Source: an uncultured Flavobacteriales bacterium
Lineage (GTDB): Bacteria > Bacteroidota > Bacteroidia > Flavobacteriales > Crocinitomicaceae
Assembly (NCBI GenBank): GCA_946479285.1
Contig: CAMLFH010000025.1
Span: 1-64,000, forward strand
Length of the DNA stretch: 64,000 bases
Direction: 5' to 3'
Shown: positions 37,560 through 45,265 of the stretch, in pieces
How the letters are laid out: each line of letters starts with the position of its first letter
Position numbering within the stretch: position 1 is the first letter of the stretch
Program-made: the position numbers and the translations under genes
The notes under the pieces: generated by a model
What the model was told of the DNA's origin: nothing
The model's input: only the letters and a program-made list of their open reading frames with translations
The model's database searches: none

Positions 37560-37884
37560 GTTCTTTTGATTTGAGGTCAAGAAATATCTGTCTATTGTAG
37601 ATTTTGATAACATTGGGCACCTGCTTTCTTGCGAGGGCCTTCATCAGGCCATGTTCACCATATTTGCTGCTCATAGCGTATGCTTTGGCGACTGCGCCAC
37701 CGCCGAGCACTGCGGCGATAATGACGCAGACAATCGAAGGAATACCGATTATATACAGGATCGTAAAAACAATCAGTACACCTACAAGTCCCGCTCCTAA
37801 GTACCATATATACTGTGCCTTGAGGCCTTTGAACTCTATGCTCTTGTTGATGCCCTTGTTGATCTGATATTTACTGTTTTCCAT
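37552..37884 (-). CDS. traF: Conjugative transposon protein TraF (DUF4133)
   Basis: A 110-residue inner-membrane protein with two helices (about residues 22-44 and 48-65), equal to the VirB3-like TraF/DUF4133 of CTnDOT. The start YQINKGINKSIEFKGLKAQYIWYLG is highly characteristic and fixes the start at 37884 over 37911. VirB3 proteins work with the VirB4 ATPase, which is encoded one gene further on. Confidence 0.93.
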   Translation of the reverse strand: MENSKYQINKGINKSIEFKGLKAQYIWYLGAGLVGVLIVFTILYIIGIPSIVCVIIAAVLGGGAVAKAYAMSSKYGEHGLMKALARKQVPNVIKIYNRQIFLDLKSKEHG

Positions 37885-37895
37885 TTTTTTTTGAT

Positions 37896-38333
37896 TTAAT
37901 GTGTAAGGCACAGATGAGCACTTATCTGATGCATTATTGCGTATCGCTGGGCCTTGGGATTATCGCGCTCTGAAAAAGGTCCAAACCTCTCGAATATGTC
38001 CACCGATGCATCCAGTATGTTCAGCACCTCGTAGTCCAGCATGTAGCTTAGGCGCAATAGATGGTATTCCAATGGAAACTCCTCTTGGATTACACGCCGG
38101 ACCAACAGAAATCTTGATGGTTTCAGCTCCCGGGTAAGTTCTTCGATGCAAGCTTCAAATATCTTGCACATGGCAACTCCTTGGTCGAGCATTTCATGTG
38201 CCTGTGGCAATACTTCGCTTACCTTCTCTTGCAGGTAAGATCCTACCATGTAATGGTCCTGTAGGTCGTACATCAGTTCCGGATTATGGATGATGATATA
38301 GTTCCAAAGCCGTTCTTTTAATGCGGTTTCCAT
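37896..38333 (-). CDS. Helical cytosolic ICE protein
   Basis: A 145-residue all-helical protein without signal or membrane segment, between traE and traF. Its A-H-E-M-L-D-x-G ... FEACIEELTRELKPSRFLLV arrangement recalls the DUF1896 proteins that are common in Bacteroidota ICEs, but the match is by pattern only. Its presence within the tra operon is unusual for CTnDOT order, where TraE and TraF adjoin. Confidence 0.5.
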   Translation of the reverse strand: METALKERLWNYIIIHNPELMYDLQDHYMVGSYLQEKVSEVLPQAHEMLDQGVAMCKIFEACIEELTRELKPSRFLLVRRVIQEEFPLEYHLLRLSYMLDYEVLNILDASVDIFERFGPFSERDNPKAQRYAIMHQISAHLCLTH

Positions 38334-38350
38334 GACGTTTTATTTTTTGG

Positions 38351-38680
38351 TCAGACTCCGAAGAATGCCCTTACAACTGTTGTTACGATCACGAGAAAAA
38401 CACAGCTCCCGAACCAGGCAGCAGCTACTTTCCCTGTATCTTGATCTCCGTTATTCCATTTCTGATAGACCTTTACCGCTCCGATAAGAGCCAATAATGC
38501 ACCCACGGCATACATCAGGTTGGTCCCGGCACCAAAGTAGCTCCGTACCTCCTGGTTGGCCTGGTTGATCCCGGCCAGCCCGTCTTGGGCGACTGCGAAT
38601 TGGGCCAGCAGCACCAGTAGTGCGGTAAGGTTGATCATCTTCCAAAGATTTCCTCCACGATTATTATTGCACGTTCTCAT
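38351..38680 (-). CDS. traE: Conjugative transposon protein TraE (DUF4134)
   Basis: A 109-residue VirB2-like pilin candidate with a signal segment and two membrane helices. The motif GLAGINQANQEVRSYFGAGTNLMYAVGALLALIGAVKVY is the signature of DUF4134/TraE. The mature protein probably begins after AQFAVAQ. An internal Met (38638) is an alternative start that leaves a better signal peptide. It lies just downstream of a long stem-loop. Confidence 0.92.
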   Translation of the reverse strand: MRTCNNNRGGNLWKMINLTALLVLLAQFAVAQDGLAGINQANQEVRSYFGAGTNLMYAVGALLALIGAVKVYQKWNNGDQDTGKVAAAWFGSCVFLVIVTTVVRAFFGV

Positions 38681-38714
38681 ATTATTAAGATTTAGTTCCG
38701 AAAAAATTTAAAAT

Positions 38715-38795
38715 AACGGAGTGCCGCCGCCGGCTCAATGCCCCCACTATCACACCTTCCATTACACCGGGCAGGACAGGGGCGGACACTCCGTT
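38715..38795 (-). promoter_or_regulatory. Long stem-loop upstream of traE
   Basis: AACGGAGTG (38715-38723) pairs perfectly with CACTCCGTT (38787-38795), and inside it CCGCC (38724-38728) pairs with GGCGG (38781-38785). On the minus strand it follows the preceding gene's stop by 11 bp and is followed by an A/T-rich run. It could be a partial terminator or RNA-processing site that sets traE levels. Confidence 0.6.
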
Positions 38796-38806
38796 GTGGA
38801 TCTATG

Positions 38807-39265
38807 CTACTTCTCCCACATCTTGTCTACTTCCTTCTCACTGAGTGCATAGTTCCCATGTTTTGAGCATTCCGACACGATCAGTTCATTGATCGATGGT
38901 CGGTAAGGCGATGTTTTCAATGCTGGTCTTTCCTTTAGTATCAGTTCCAGCGTCCAGGTGAATTCTGTTTGATCGAGCTGTGCTGTGGATGCTTGCTCGA
39001 TGGCCGAGACCAGCTTGGTAATCAGTTCCTCGATGTCGTCAAGATCACTATGCGCATCGGGAATATCTTCCGTGGCTTCTTCTGCCGGTTGTAATAGTTC
39101 TTCATCTGCGATGAAGGGCGAGCTGGCTGTTTGGTTTGTTTTTCCTCCACCAAAAAGATCCTTCAGCTTCTCGGGATAATACCTGACCACTATGTACAGG
39201 TAGTAGATGATGGCCAAAATGAATGTGCCTGTAAAAAATTGTGTCCATGTGATATTGCTAAGCAT
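38807..39265 (-). CDS. Membrane-anchored acidic protein in TraD position
   Basis: A 152-residue protein from the Met at 39265. It has a short outside end, one membrane helix (about residues 8-27, QFFTGTFILAIIYYLYIVV), and an acidic cytosolic domain (DIPDAHSDLDDIEELITKL). It is the first gene of the transfer operon as seen here. The upstream Met at 39394 would add 43 residues of doubtful character. Position corresponds to TraD of CTnDOT, but sequence evidence for a family is lacking. Confidence 0.55.
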   Translation of the reverse strand: MLSNITWTQFFTGTFILAIIYYLYIVVRYYPEKLKDLFGGGKTNQTASSPFIADEELLQPAEEATEDIPDAHSDLDDIEELITKLVSAIEQASTAQLDQTEFTWTLELILKERPALKTSPYRPSINELIVSECSKHGNYALSEKEVDKMWEK

Positions 39266-39584
39266 AATCGTTACTATTAGTCCAACATTTTTTCCTTTGA
39301 TGCGATCACGGTCTGACCGGATTGCTGGAACAAAGTAAGGGAGTACGTAAAGGCGCATCAAGGACAAGTTTGAGCTGTTCCCTTTGTTCCTCATTGTATA
39401 TCAGCTTGTTATGATCGAGATCTTTTTTGATTAAGTCTTCATCTTAGCGTGAAGTTCTGCCGTTAGCCTCGGGGCGCTGCAAAAAATTCCGCCATAAAAC
39501 GCGTGCGCATTTATTGCGTTGCTTTTTGCGCTTGCTCAGCTACGGCAGCTGCGGACGCCATTATTAATTCTTAATACTGGCATT
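39266..39584. other. Divergent intergenic region between the transfer operon and radC
   Basis: About 320 bp between two divergent starts. It must contain the transfer-operon promoter on one strand and the radC promoter on the other. I found no clear TAnnTTTG pair or strong palindrome. A G/C-rich part near 39,525-39,560 (CAGCTACGGCAGCTGCGG) has small repeats. Confidence 0.4.
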
Positions 39585-40052
39585 ATGAAAAGTTTGCAGA
39601 AACATGAAAGTTGGCAGGTTGCGGAGGTGCAACTGAGTTACAAGAACAGCATTCCACAAACGCAGCGGCCGAAGGTCACTTCCTCAAATGCAGCCTATGA
39701 AATCTTCAAAAGCTGCTGGGACCATGATAAGATCGAATTTGTAGAGCAGGCGAAAATGATGCTGCTGAACCGCGGCAACCGGGTGATCGGAATGTACGAT
39801 CTTGGCCATGGAGGAATCGATTCGGTGGTAGTAGACATTAGGATCGCCTTTTGTGCGGCGTTATTGGCAAAGGCCTCGGCCATTATCATAGCACACAACC
39901 ATCCCTCGGGACAGCTAAGGGCCAGCGAACAGGACCTGCAGAACTACCGCAGGTTCATATCAGCAGGAAAGCTGCTGGATATCGTAGTATTGGACTCGCT
40001 GATCCTGACCAGTGAGGGCTACCTCTCATTTTCTGATACGGGGCTGAGCTAA
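39585..40052 (+). CDS. radC: RadC-like JAB-domain protein
   Basis: A 155-residue protein made up of the C-terminal JAB/MPN metalloprotease-like domain of RadC, without the N-terminal HhH part of chromosomal versions. The zinc motif HNHPSG with the downstream S-x-x-D (HNHPSGQLRASEQD, about residues 105-118) is intact, plus the upstream catalytic-type Glu region. Short RadC copies are standard cargo of Bacteroidota ICEs and plasmids; the role may be protective, but is not established. The start at 39585 is preferred over 39519. It converges with the next gene. Confidence 0.9.
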   Translation: MKSLQKHESWQVAEVQLSYKNSIPQTQRPKVTSSNAAYEIFKSCWDHDKIEFVEQAKMMLLNRGNRVIGMYDLGHGGIDSVVVDIRIAFCAALLAKASAIIIAHNHPSGQLRASEQDLQNYRRFISAGKLLDIVVLDSLILTSEGYLSFSDTGLS

Positions 40053-40061
40053 AAGCCCCTT

Positions 40062-40988
40062 TTAATATTCTTTTATGCGGGTGATCATCTTCTGCAGCAA
40101 GGTGATCACCACTTCCTTGTCGTTCTCTTCGGCATTGTAGGACTTGCTGCGCACCGCGGACGGCGATAGGACATCCTTTTGGAGCGAGCTGAAGTGCGGT
40201 ATCAGTTTTTTGAAGGCAGCGTTCATCGATTTTCCGGCAAACATACGGGCGTCGTCGGCCGCCCTGATCATCAGGGCGATCTGGTCTGCGGAAAGTGTCC
40301 ATTTTATCTTTTCGGTCTGTTCAGCGGGCTGGTCTTCGATCACCTTTTTTTTGAGGTCATATTCCTGTTCCAGGAATTTGGATTCATGCTCGAACCAGGC
40401 TCCGATGACCTCTGAAAGCCCCAGAAAATCGGGATGGAGGACGACGTCGGGCTTTCTTAACAATTGGGAGAAGTCCTTGACGTACAGGTTCAGCAGTTTA
40501 AGCTGTTCAAAAGGATCTTTTGGCGCCTCAATACGTTTTGCCAACCAGTTCTGTAGCATGTCGATATAGGTCTTGCTGTTATAGTTCATGTAGATCAGAA
40601 CTTCGTCTACTGGTGCAAAGGTACCGATGTTGTGGTCGTCCCAATCTATCCGCTCGAGCTTGTACGCTATCTCCAATTGATAGGGGATGACCCGTATATC
40701 GGTTTCCTGGTGATCATCCCTTTCACAGATGAATTTCTTCATCTTATCCATGACGTGCTCAATCACAGGTCGGGAGTGGGGATACTTTGCACTCTTTTTA
40801 CGGATGTTCGCCAGTTTTTCGCTGATTGCAGAACAGACCTTGTCCATGAAGGTTTTGTACATGTCCTGCCTAAAATCGACATGCGACCTTTGGTCGGTAA
40901 TGAGCACGATTTCCAGAAGAGCTTTTAGTTCGGATGAATAGCCGGTCGTGACGTCGTAGTGTGAATTGTCGTTAGTGCTGCTTACCAT
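40062..40988 (-). CDS. Hypothetical ICE protein, helical, 308 residues
   Basis: A cytosolic, mainly helical protein. The final 80 residues (KWTLSADQIALMIRAADDARMF ... VITLLQKMITRIKEY) follow a pattern found at the C-terminus of several ICE proteins, with a loose similarity in layout to the end of RteC, the CTnDOT excision regulator. The key RteC words are absent, so I do not assign it. It has no signal or membrane span. It converges with radC, 9 bp between the stops, and is the last gene before the regulatory island. Confidence 0.55.
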   Translation of the reverse strand: MVSSTNDNSHYDVTTGYSSELKALLEIVLITDQRSHVDFRQDMYKTFMDKVCSAISEKLANIRKKSAKYPHSRPVIEHVMDKMKKFICERDDHQETDIRVIPYQLEIAYKLERIDWDDHNIGTFAPVDEVLIYMNYNSKTYIDMLQNWLAKRIEAPKDPFEQLKLLNLYVKDFSQLLRKPDVVLHPDFLGLSEVIGAWFEHESKFLEQEYDLKKKVIEDQPAEQTEKIKWTLSADQIALMIRAADDARMFAGKSMNAAFKKLIPHFSSLQKDVLSPSAVRSKSYNAEENDKEVVITLLQKMITRIKEY

Positions 40989-41177
40989 GTTTTCTCTCTA
41001 TTAAACCAGTTATTAGACATTAAAAATTCCGCAGGGTTGTTTCCAAGTCCTGCACAATACCTTAAAATTGAGCGAAAGAGCCAATCCAGGTACTTAAATG
41101 TTTGTTTGGTTTATGGAACTGCTGTAATACAAGGAGATACCGCCAACAGCTGTACAGCCTAGTATATACATGGTTTT

Positions 41178-41197
41178 CCTATTGATATATCAATAGG
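41178..41197. promoter_or_regulatory. Perfect 20-bp palindrome, operator-like
   Basis: CCTATTGATATATCAATAGG is an exact palindrome in the gene-free stretch 40,989-41,316. Its A/T-rich centre and 10-bp half-sites fit a dimeric repressor site. The two flanking genes, at 40,988 and 41,317, are both leftward, so it would serve the 40,988 gene's upstream region. Confidence 0.55.
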
Positions 41198-41270
41198 TGT
41201 TATGATTTGTTACCCTTTAGCAGCGATTTTTTTTGGAATCGCAGAAATGTGGTTTTCCGCAATGGCTTTT

Positions 41271-41284
41271 TGTGGTAAATACGG
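41271..41284 (+). repeat. TGTGGTAAATACGG motif, copy 1
   Basis: The 14-mer TGTGGTAAATACGG occurs here and at 43051-43064. The shorter core TAAATACGG recurs at 41582-41590 and, with one change, at 44116-44124 (CAAATACGG). All four are in intergenic DNA around the regulator genes. Confidence 0.5.
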
Positions 41285-41316
41285 CCAATGCAGCGTCAGA
41301 ATCATTTCCCCAGAAA

Positions 41317-41505
41317 TTATTTCTTGGCGGGATTTTTTTGTACTGAACTGATGGGGTCGAGTAATTTATTGACAGCTGAATGGACAACCTGGTTGATGGT
41401 TACTTTATCGGCCTGAGCATTTTCAGGACCAACCCTACTCAACAAAATGTACGTAGAGATGCCGAAGAAAAAAGTAATCGCGATTGCAAGAGTCCTATGT
41501 TTCAT
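41317..41505 (-). CDS. Small single-span membrane protein
   Basis: A 62-residue protein from the Met at 41505: MKHR plus a hydrophobic helix (about residues 5-24) and a short polar tail. It could be an exported peptide with an uncleaved signal or a membrane regulator. The longer frame from 41574 adds residues that look non-coding. Unknown function; it neighbours a membrane LytTR regulator on the same strand. Confidence 0.45.
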   Translation of the reverse strand: MKHRTLAIAITFFFGISTYILLSRVGPENAQADKVTINQVVHSAVNKLLDPISSVQKNPAKK

Positions 41506-41674
41506 TTCAAGATGTAAAGACGTTTGCAGCAAATGTATAGATGCGTTGTACTTAAACACACAGTGAACCGCCAAATCACCTTAAATACGGTAAATTGGTG
41601 CCCGGATTTGCAAAACAGATACCAGATTTGCACGACTGTTTAGTCTGGAAACCGGGAATATTGTTGATGAGGCT

Positions 41675-42511
41675 TTACCTTTTTTGTAAAAGGGCAATTA
41701 CCATTTCACTATATGCACCCTTTACCAGAAGATCATTGCTATCCGGGTCGGGGATGACAGTAGGATCAAAAAATCCAAGCTTATAATTGTACCTGGCGGT
41801 GGCTTGTGAGAGTCCTTTAACAATCGACATATTTACCAGCGTACGGCTGCTGATCCGGCAGAACCCTAACCCGGAATAAAGTTCCTCCATTTCGTTTATT
41901 GTCCCTTTGCCAAACGAGTATTCGCGTTCGCTGGTAACGATCATTACATTTGGTTTTGACAGGTAGAAATACAAAATATCCTGTTTGACATCCAGCTTAT
42001 TTGTGAGTTTGCCATAGTGAACTAGGATCGTGGGCGGTTCTCCTAAATCTATTGGTTGTTGTTCTGCCTTTCCCATTGGTTCAGACATTAGCGATCGTAT
42101 AACATAAATCAGGTTTAGCGCCACAATTAAGATCACCACCATTGGAAAATCGACCGTGAAGAATTCTTTGCTATCAAAATGTGCCGGGTCGAACAGTGCA
42201 TAGGCAGTCACAAAAAGGAGGTCAAAAGCTACTGGGACTACTACCCCGAGCAACGTCTGGAAAAAACTCCTTTTAATAAGCTGCAAACGCCAGTCATATT
42301 TTTCGTCCAGTACCAGCGTTATCCAGTGAATCCAATAAACAATTGCGAAAGTCACCGGAAAGCTTGCAGCCAATGACAAGTAAAAGGTTGGCTGCTTGAT
42401 TACACGCCCCACAAAATCTAGGTCTTGTCCATGAACCGCTAAATAGAAGGTCATCAGTACCGATATGACGATGCGAAAAACAATACCTAATAAAGACTTT
42501 GTAAATTTCAT
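41675..42511 (-). CDS. Membrane-bound LytTR-family transcriptional regulator (copy 1)
   Basis: A 278-residue protein with about four N-terminal membrane helices (about residues 8-26, 42-66, 82-108 and 120-140) and a C-terminal LytTR DNA-binding domain (about 165-275). The domain shows the expected DILYFYLSKPNVMIVTSEREYSF strand pair and GFCRISSRTLVNMSIVKGL. It has no receiver domain or histidine kinase partner, so the membrane part probably senses directly (inference). It is divergent from a small orphan protein, 87 bp between the starts, its likely target. It is a paralogue of the regulator at 61,416-62,285. Confidence 0.85.
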   Translation of the reverse strand: MKFTKSLLGIVFRIVISVLMTFYLAVHGQDLDFVGRVIKQPTFYLSLAASFPVTFAIVYWIHWITLVLDEKYDWRLQLIKRSFFQTLLGVVVPVAFDLLFVTAYALFDPAHFDSKEFFTVDFPMVVILIVALNLIYVIRSLMSEPMGKAEQQPIDLGEPPTILVHYGKLTNKLDVKQDILYFYLSKPNVMIVTSEREYSFGKGTINEMEELYSGLGFCRISSRTLVNMSIVKGLSQATARYNYKLGFFDPTVIPDPDSNDLLVKGAYSEMVIALLQKR

Positions 42512-42598
42512 TGCAAATTATTTTACTGGAGCGAAAATATAAACAAATTGATTATATATTTAGCCTGTTACTATTGTCCAATTTTAAATTTTTAATTA

Positions 42599-42979
42599 AT
42601 GAATTATGCTCTCACACCTAACGGCGTAGCCCAACTACAGGCTGACTTTTATGCACTCCCGCCCGCGCAATTACTGGTAAAAGCGACAGCCGTCAAAACC
42701 AATTTTAAGAAATTTGTAGCCGATAATTTCACTTTGAGCAACGACCAAAAGACATACTTGAACGGGCTGAACGATCAGGACGCTCAATACTTCGGTGATC
42801 AATGCTGGTTTTGCTTTCTGTACAAATTGAAAATTACGTTTGTATATCCTGATCCACCAACTCCCGCGTATTCGAAATACGTCGAAGCCAGAAGTACTGG
42901 TAAACTCAAAGCCGGGCTTGATGGAAATCCGATAGCAACCGGTGAACTGTCCTTCACGATTATCTATGTAGCAGCTTAA
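42599..42979 (+). CDS. Small orphan protein, family member 1
   Basis: A 126-residue protein with no signal peptide and no recognised family. It is a clear paralogue of the protein at 52,187-52,561. Both share an L-T-x-x-G-V start, an ATAV-x-T-x-F-K block, DNF-x-LS-x-DQ, and a Pro-rich stretch (YPDPPTPAYSK here) before a strand-like C-terminus. It stands alone between a LytTR regulator (divergent) and a LuxR-type regulator, with a strong terminator after it. The pairing with regulators suggests a controlled product, but the role is unknown. Confidence 0.7.
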   Translation: MNYALTPNGVAQLQADFYALPPAQLLVKATAVKTNFKKFVADNFTLSNDQKTYLNGLNDQDAQYFGDQCWFCFLYKLKITFVYPDPPTPAYSKYVEARSTGKLKAGLDGNPIATGELSFTIIYVAA

Positions 42980-42999
42980 AAAAGCAGATTGAAAATGCA

Positions 43000-43030
43000 A
43001 AACCGCACGGACAACCGTGCGGTTTTTTTT
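43000..43030 (+). terminator. Terminator of the small orphan gene
   Basis: Perfect AACCGCACGG / CCGTGCGGTT stem with a 4-nt loop and a run of T on the plus strand, 21 bp after the stop. Confidence 0.9.
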
Positions 43031-43050
43031 ATTATAGTGTCGATCATTTA

Positions 43051-43064
43051 TGTGGTAAATACGG
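43051..43064 (+). repeat. TGTGGTAAATACGG motif, copy 2
   Basis: Exact 14-bp copy of the motif at 41271-41284. It lies 58 bp upstream of the LuxR-type regulator gene. Confidence 0.5.
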
Positions 43065-43122
43065 TATTTTATTTCAAATATATGGTTTTACTTTACCGCC
43101 AAAAATATATACGCTATTCTAG

Positions 43123-44043
43123 ATGCTTGGAATTACCCTCAAATACGCACTGCTGACATTCATATTATTAGAAGGTGGATTACTATCATGGCACCTGATC
43201 GATCTGATGGTGAAGACCCATAAGCGCTCAGATTGGAGATTTCTGCTACTGATAACAGGATTTCTTTTGTTTAACGTAGCGAGCTTTTATACCGTTTTCG
43301 AGCCGGGAGCAATTGACATACGTTTACAACTGCTGCTTGCAAATGGTTGCGGGATCGTGCTAGCAATCTATTACGCAGTTTACCTGTCTGTAAAATTCGG
43401 TAAAAAGGAAGAAAAGAAAGCAAGCGGAAGATTTCTGCTGCCGATCCTTATTGGAACTTACCTCACAGGTGTTTTCGTTGCCTATATTTTTGACGGCAAC
43501 TACCGGTTCGCGGAAGGTCTTTTTCTCGTATTGCCTATTATTTTATCCGTTGGTTTCTGTGTCTCGCTTGATGGCCAATTAAGAAAACTAGGAGGTGTTA
43601 AGGTGCTGAAGGAAAAAAAGATTGCGATCTATTCAAGTTATGCTGCCATAGTGCTTATGACTGCCAATCCGTTAATTTCTATTGTTACTGAATTTTATGA
43701 CTTGAGCGTTTCATTGATCAACATTCTTTTCCTGATTACAGTTGGAACATACATGTACCGCCTTGCCCTGGAGGAACGGAAAGCAACTCAGGCTCTTGGC
43801 ACGATCGGTTTCTTTACAGACCCACGAAGCATATTTGCATATGAACTCTCAGCGAGGCAACTGGAAGTGGCATCAATGATCCTTCAAGATTTAACATTTG
43901 CAGTCATTGCCGATAAGCTAAATTTAGCACAGAATACCATTTCTAAACACGCGTCTGAGATCTATAGAAAGACAAATACCGCCAACGTTGAACATTTCAA
44001 ACAAAAATTTGCTGTTTTTCAACAAGCCGAGCGACTGGACTAA
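43123..44043 (+). CDS. Membrane-bound LuxR-type transcriptional regulator
   Basis: A 306-residue protein with seven or so hydrophobic segments over residues 1-215 and a C-terminal LuxR/GerE helix-turn-helix (about 245-300). The HTH reads LSARQLEVASMILQDLTFAVIADKLNLAQNTISKHASEIYRKTN, with the invariant T-x-S/K-x-H positions. There is no phospho-acceptor domain, so it probably senses a signal in or near the membrane. Architecture resembles Bacteroidota 7TM-LuxR proteins. It is preceded by the shared TGTGGTAAATACGG motif and followed by a folded intergenic segment. Confidence 0.85.
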   Translation: MLGITLKYALLTFILLEGGLLSWHLIDLMVKTHKRSDWRFLLLITGFLLFNVASFYTVFEPGAIDIRLQLLLANGCGIVLAIYYAVYLSVKFGKKEEKKASGRFLLPILIGTYLTGVFVAYIFDGNYRFAEGLFLVLPIILSVGFCVSLDGQLRKLGGVKVLKEKKIAIYSSYAAIVLMTANPLISIVTEFYDLSVSLINILFLITVGTYMYRLALEERKATQALGTIGFFTDPRSIFAYELSARQLEVASMILQDLTFAVIADKLNLAQNTISKHASEIYRKTNTANVEHFKQKFAVFQQAERLD

Positions 44044-44168
44044 AATCACCCTATAAGCCACTGTTTATCGCTGACCGTAGGGTCACCGTAGGCGGCCCCA
44101 TTTAAAAAATACGTTCAAATACGGCGCTTAAATAGTTGATATTCTATTAATGCTCATTAATGTTGCAT

Positions 44169-44295
44169 TGACCTAATAAGGTCAGTGATAGCATGTTTGC
44201 TATCTATTTAGTGAATAGTGGTTAGGAGCCGGGGAGCCCTTCAAAAGCGATAATAGTAACGGTCAATTGTCATAGGGTTCTCCGGTACGCTAATC
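44169..44295 (+). ncRNA. Candidate structured RNA
   Basis: Three stem-loops follow each other: TGACC/GGTCA (44169-44184); a perfect 7-bp GATAGCA/TGCTATC hairpin with a 4-nt loop (44187-44204); and a large one. In the large one GGTTAG (44220-44225) pairs with CTAATC (44290-44295), then CCGGGGAGCCCT (44229-44240) pairs with AGGGTTCTCCGG (44274-44285), 12 bp with two G-U pairs. The G-U pairs keep folding only as RNA. No known RNA family was recognised, and orientation (plus) is guessed from the small ORF downstream. The gene-free stretch runs 44,044-44,537. Confidence 0.5.
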
Positions 44296-44315
44296 TAAAC
44301 TGAAAAATCTTAATT

Positions 44316-44441
44316 ATGGAAACAAACTTGGCGATGATCTGTCATGATACCGATAAGAACGTAGATAGCTTACGTTCCGAATGTCTAACTTTATATAGAT
44401 CAACGTTACAATACAAACAAAGCAGTTACGCTTTTCGATGA
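44316..44441 (+). CDS. 41-codon ORF downstream of the folded segment
   Basis: An ATG 20 bp past the large stem opens a 41-codon frame beginning METNLAMICHDTDKN and ending SSYAFR, with A/T-rich DNA (ACTGAAAAATCTTAATT) in front. There is no signal peptide. It may be a leader-type peptide or chance; only its position after the RNA structure makes it worth listing. Too short for codon-usage judgement. Confidence 0.25.
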   Translation: METNLAMICHDTDKNVDSLRSECLTLYRSTLQYKQSSYAFR

Positions 44442-44537
44442 CTAGCAAATTTAATTCTAGCTGGCTCTTTTATCGAAGAAAACTCTCGATCGGATTTCAT
44501 GTTAACTGCTTTTATTCGTTTAAACATTATTTATGGA

Positions 44538-44765
44538 TCAATCAAAATCAAGTAGACTTTTTACATGGATTCCCAGAGCATTAGCGATGAGGGTCATAGA
44601 TTTTATAGTAGTATTTATTTCGCCTCTTTCAATCCTGCCAATTTGGTTGCGCGGAATCTCGGATTCGAAGGCAAGCTGCTGTTGCGTTATTCCCTGCTTT
44701 TCGCGGAGTAGCTTGATTTTTTGCCCCAGTTTAGCAATAACGTCTTTTTCGTCTAAAGATTCCAT
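44538..44765 (-). CDS. Small XRE-family transcriptional regulator
   Basis: A 75-residue single-domain HTH protein: LGQKIKLLREKQGITQQQLAFESEIPRNQIGRIERGEINTTIKSMTLIANAL is a complete XRE/Cro fold (residues 13-64). Such stand-alone proteins act as dimeric repressors, commonly of restriction or phage-type genes and ICE functions. No methylase or toxin gene adjoins it. It converges on the folded intergenic region and is preceded by 500 bp without a gene. Confidence 0.85.
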   Translation of the reverse strand: MESLDEKDVIAKLGQKIKLLREKQGITQQQLAFESEIPRNQIGRIERGEINTTIKSMTLIANALGIHVKSLLDFD

Positions 44766-45265
44766 AGGGCTAATTTGCCGAAGACGAGAATAATTTTAGT
44801 CACATATATGTGTCTTTTAATCGTTTTAATTATATTTAACCCAATAAACAAGTACAAAACCAGAAATTTCAACTATTCACGGCGAAGAGCACCACGTAAT
44901 TAATTGGTCTTGCCTGCGAGATGCATGGCACTTCGAAAGTTCATTCCCCAAATGAACAATTGTTGACAAAATGTTGTCATTAACACAGATTTCTTTTCCC
45001 CTTCAGTATTAAACCATACGTTTCTGCTTTGAAGAGTACTTCCTTCGTTCTTTACAATTTCGCGATACTCTGAATAATTAAATGCACGGGCTGCAAAGAT
45101 GTTCCCTGGATCGCAATCAGAGTTATTTAACCCAATTTTTTAAAACTGATGAAATAAAAATCCAACCTTTTAATTGGTAACTCGTCTACTTATTGTAAGC
45201 AAGTTCCCTTATTCGGTTTATTGCCGGATTAAAATGAACTACTAATTTTATATAAAATATACTAT
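44766..45265. other. Gene-free stretch upstream of the type IX cargo genes
   Basis: About 500 A/T-rich bases. Two small perfect hairpins are seen: GTTCAT/ATGAAC (44939-44957) and GACAA/TTGTC (44965-44978). No frame with coding character was found. The promoter for the following surface-protein genes should lie here. Confidence 0.4.

Noticed and set aside
40062..40988. RteC excision regulator
   Set aside because: Only the layout of the C-terminus is similar; the conserved RteC words (KLKWTDSK-type start and YRTF segment) are absent.
44169..44441. Retron or group II intron RNA
   Set aside because: No reverse transcriptase or maturase is near, and intron domain V-like features were not seen.
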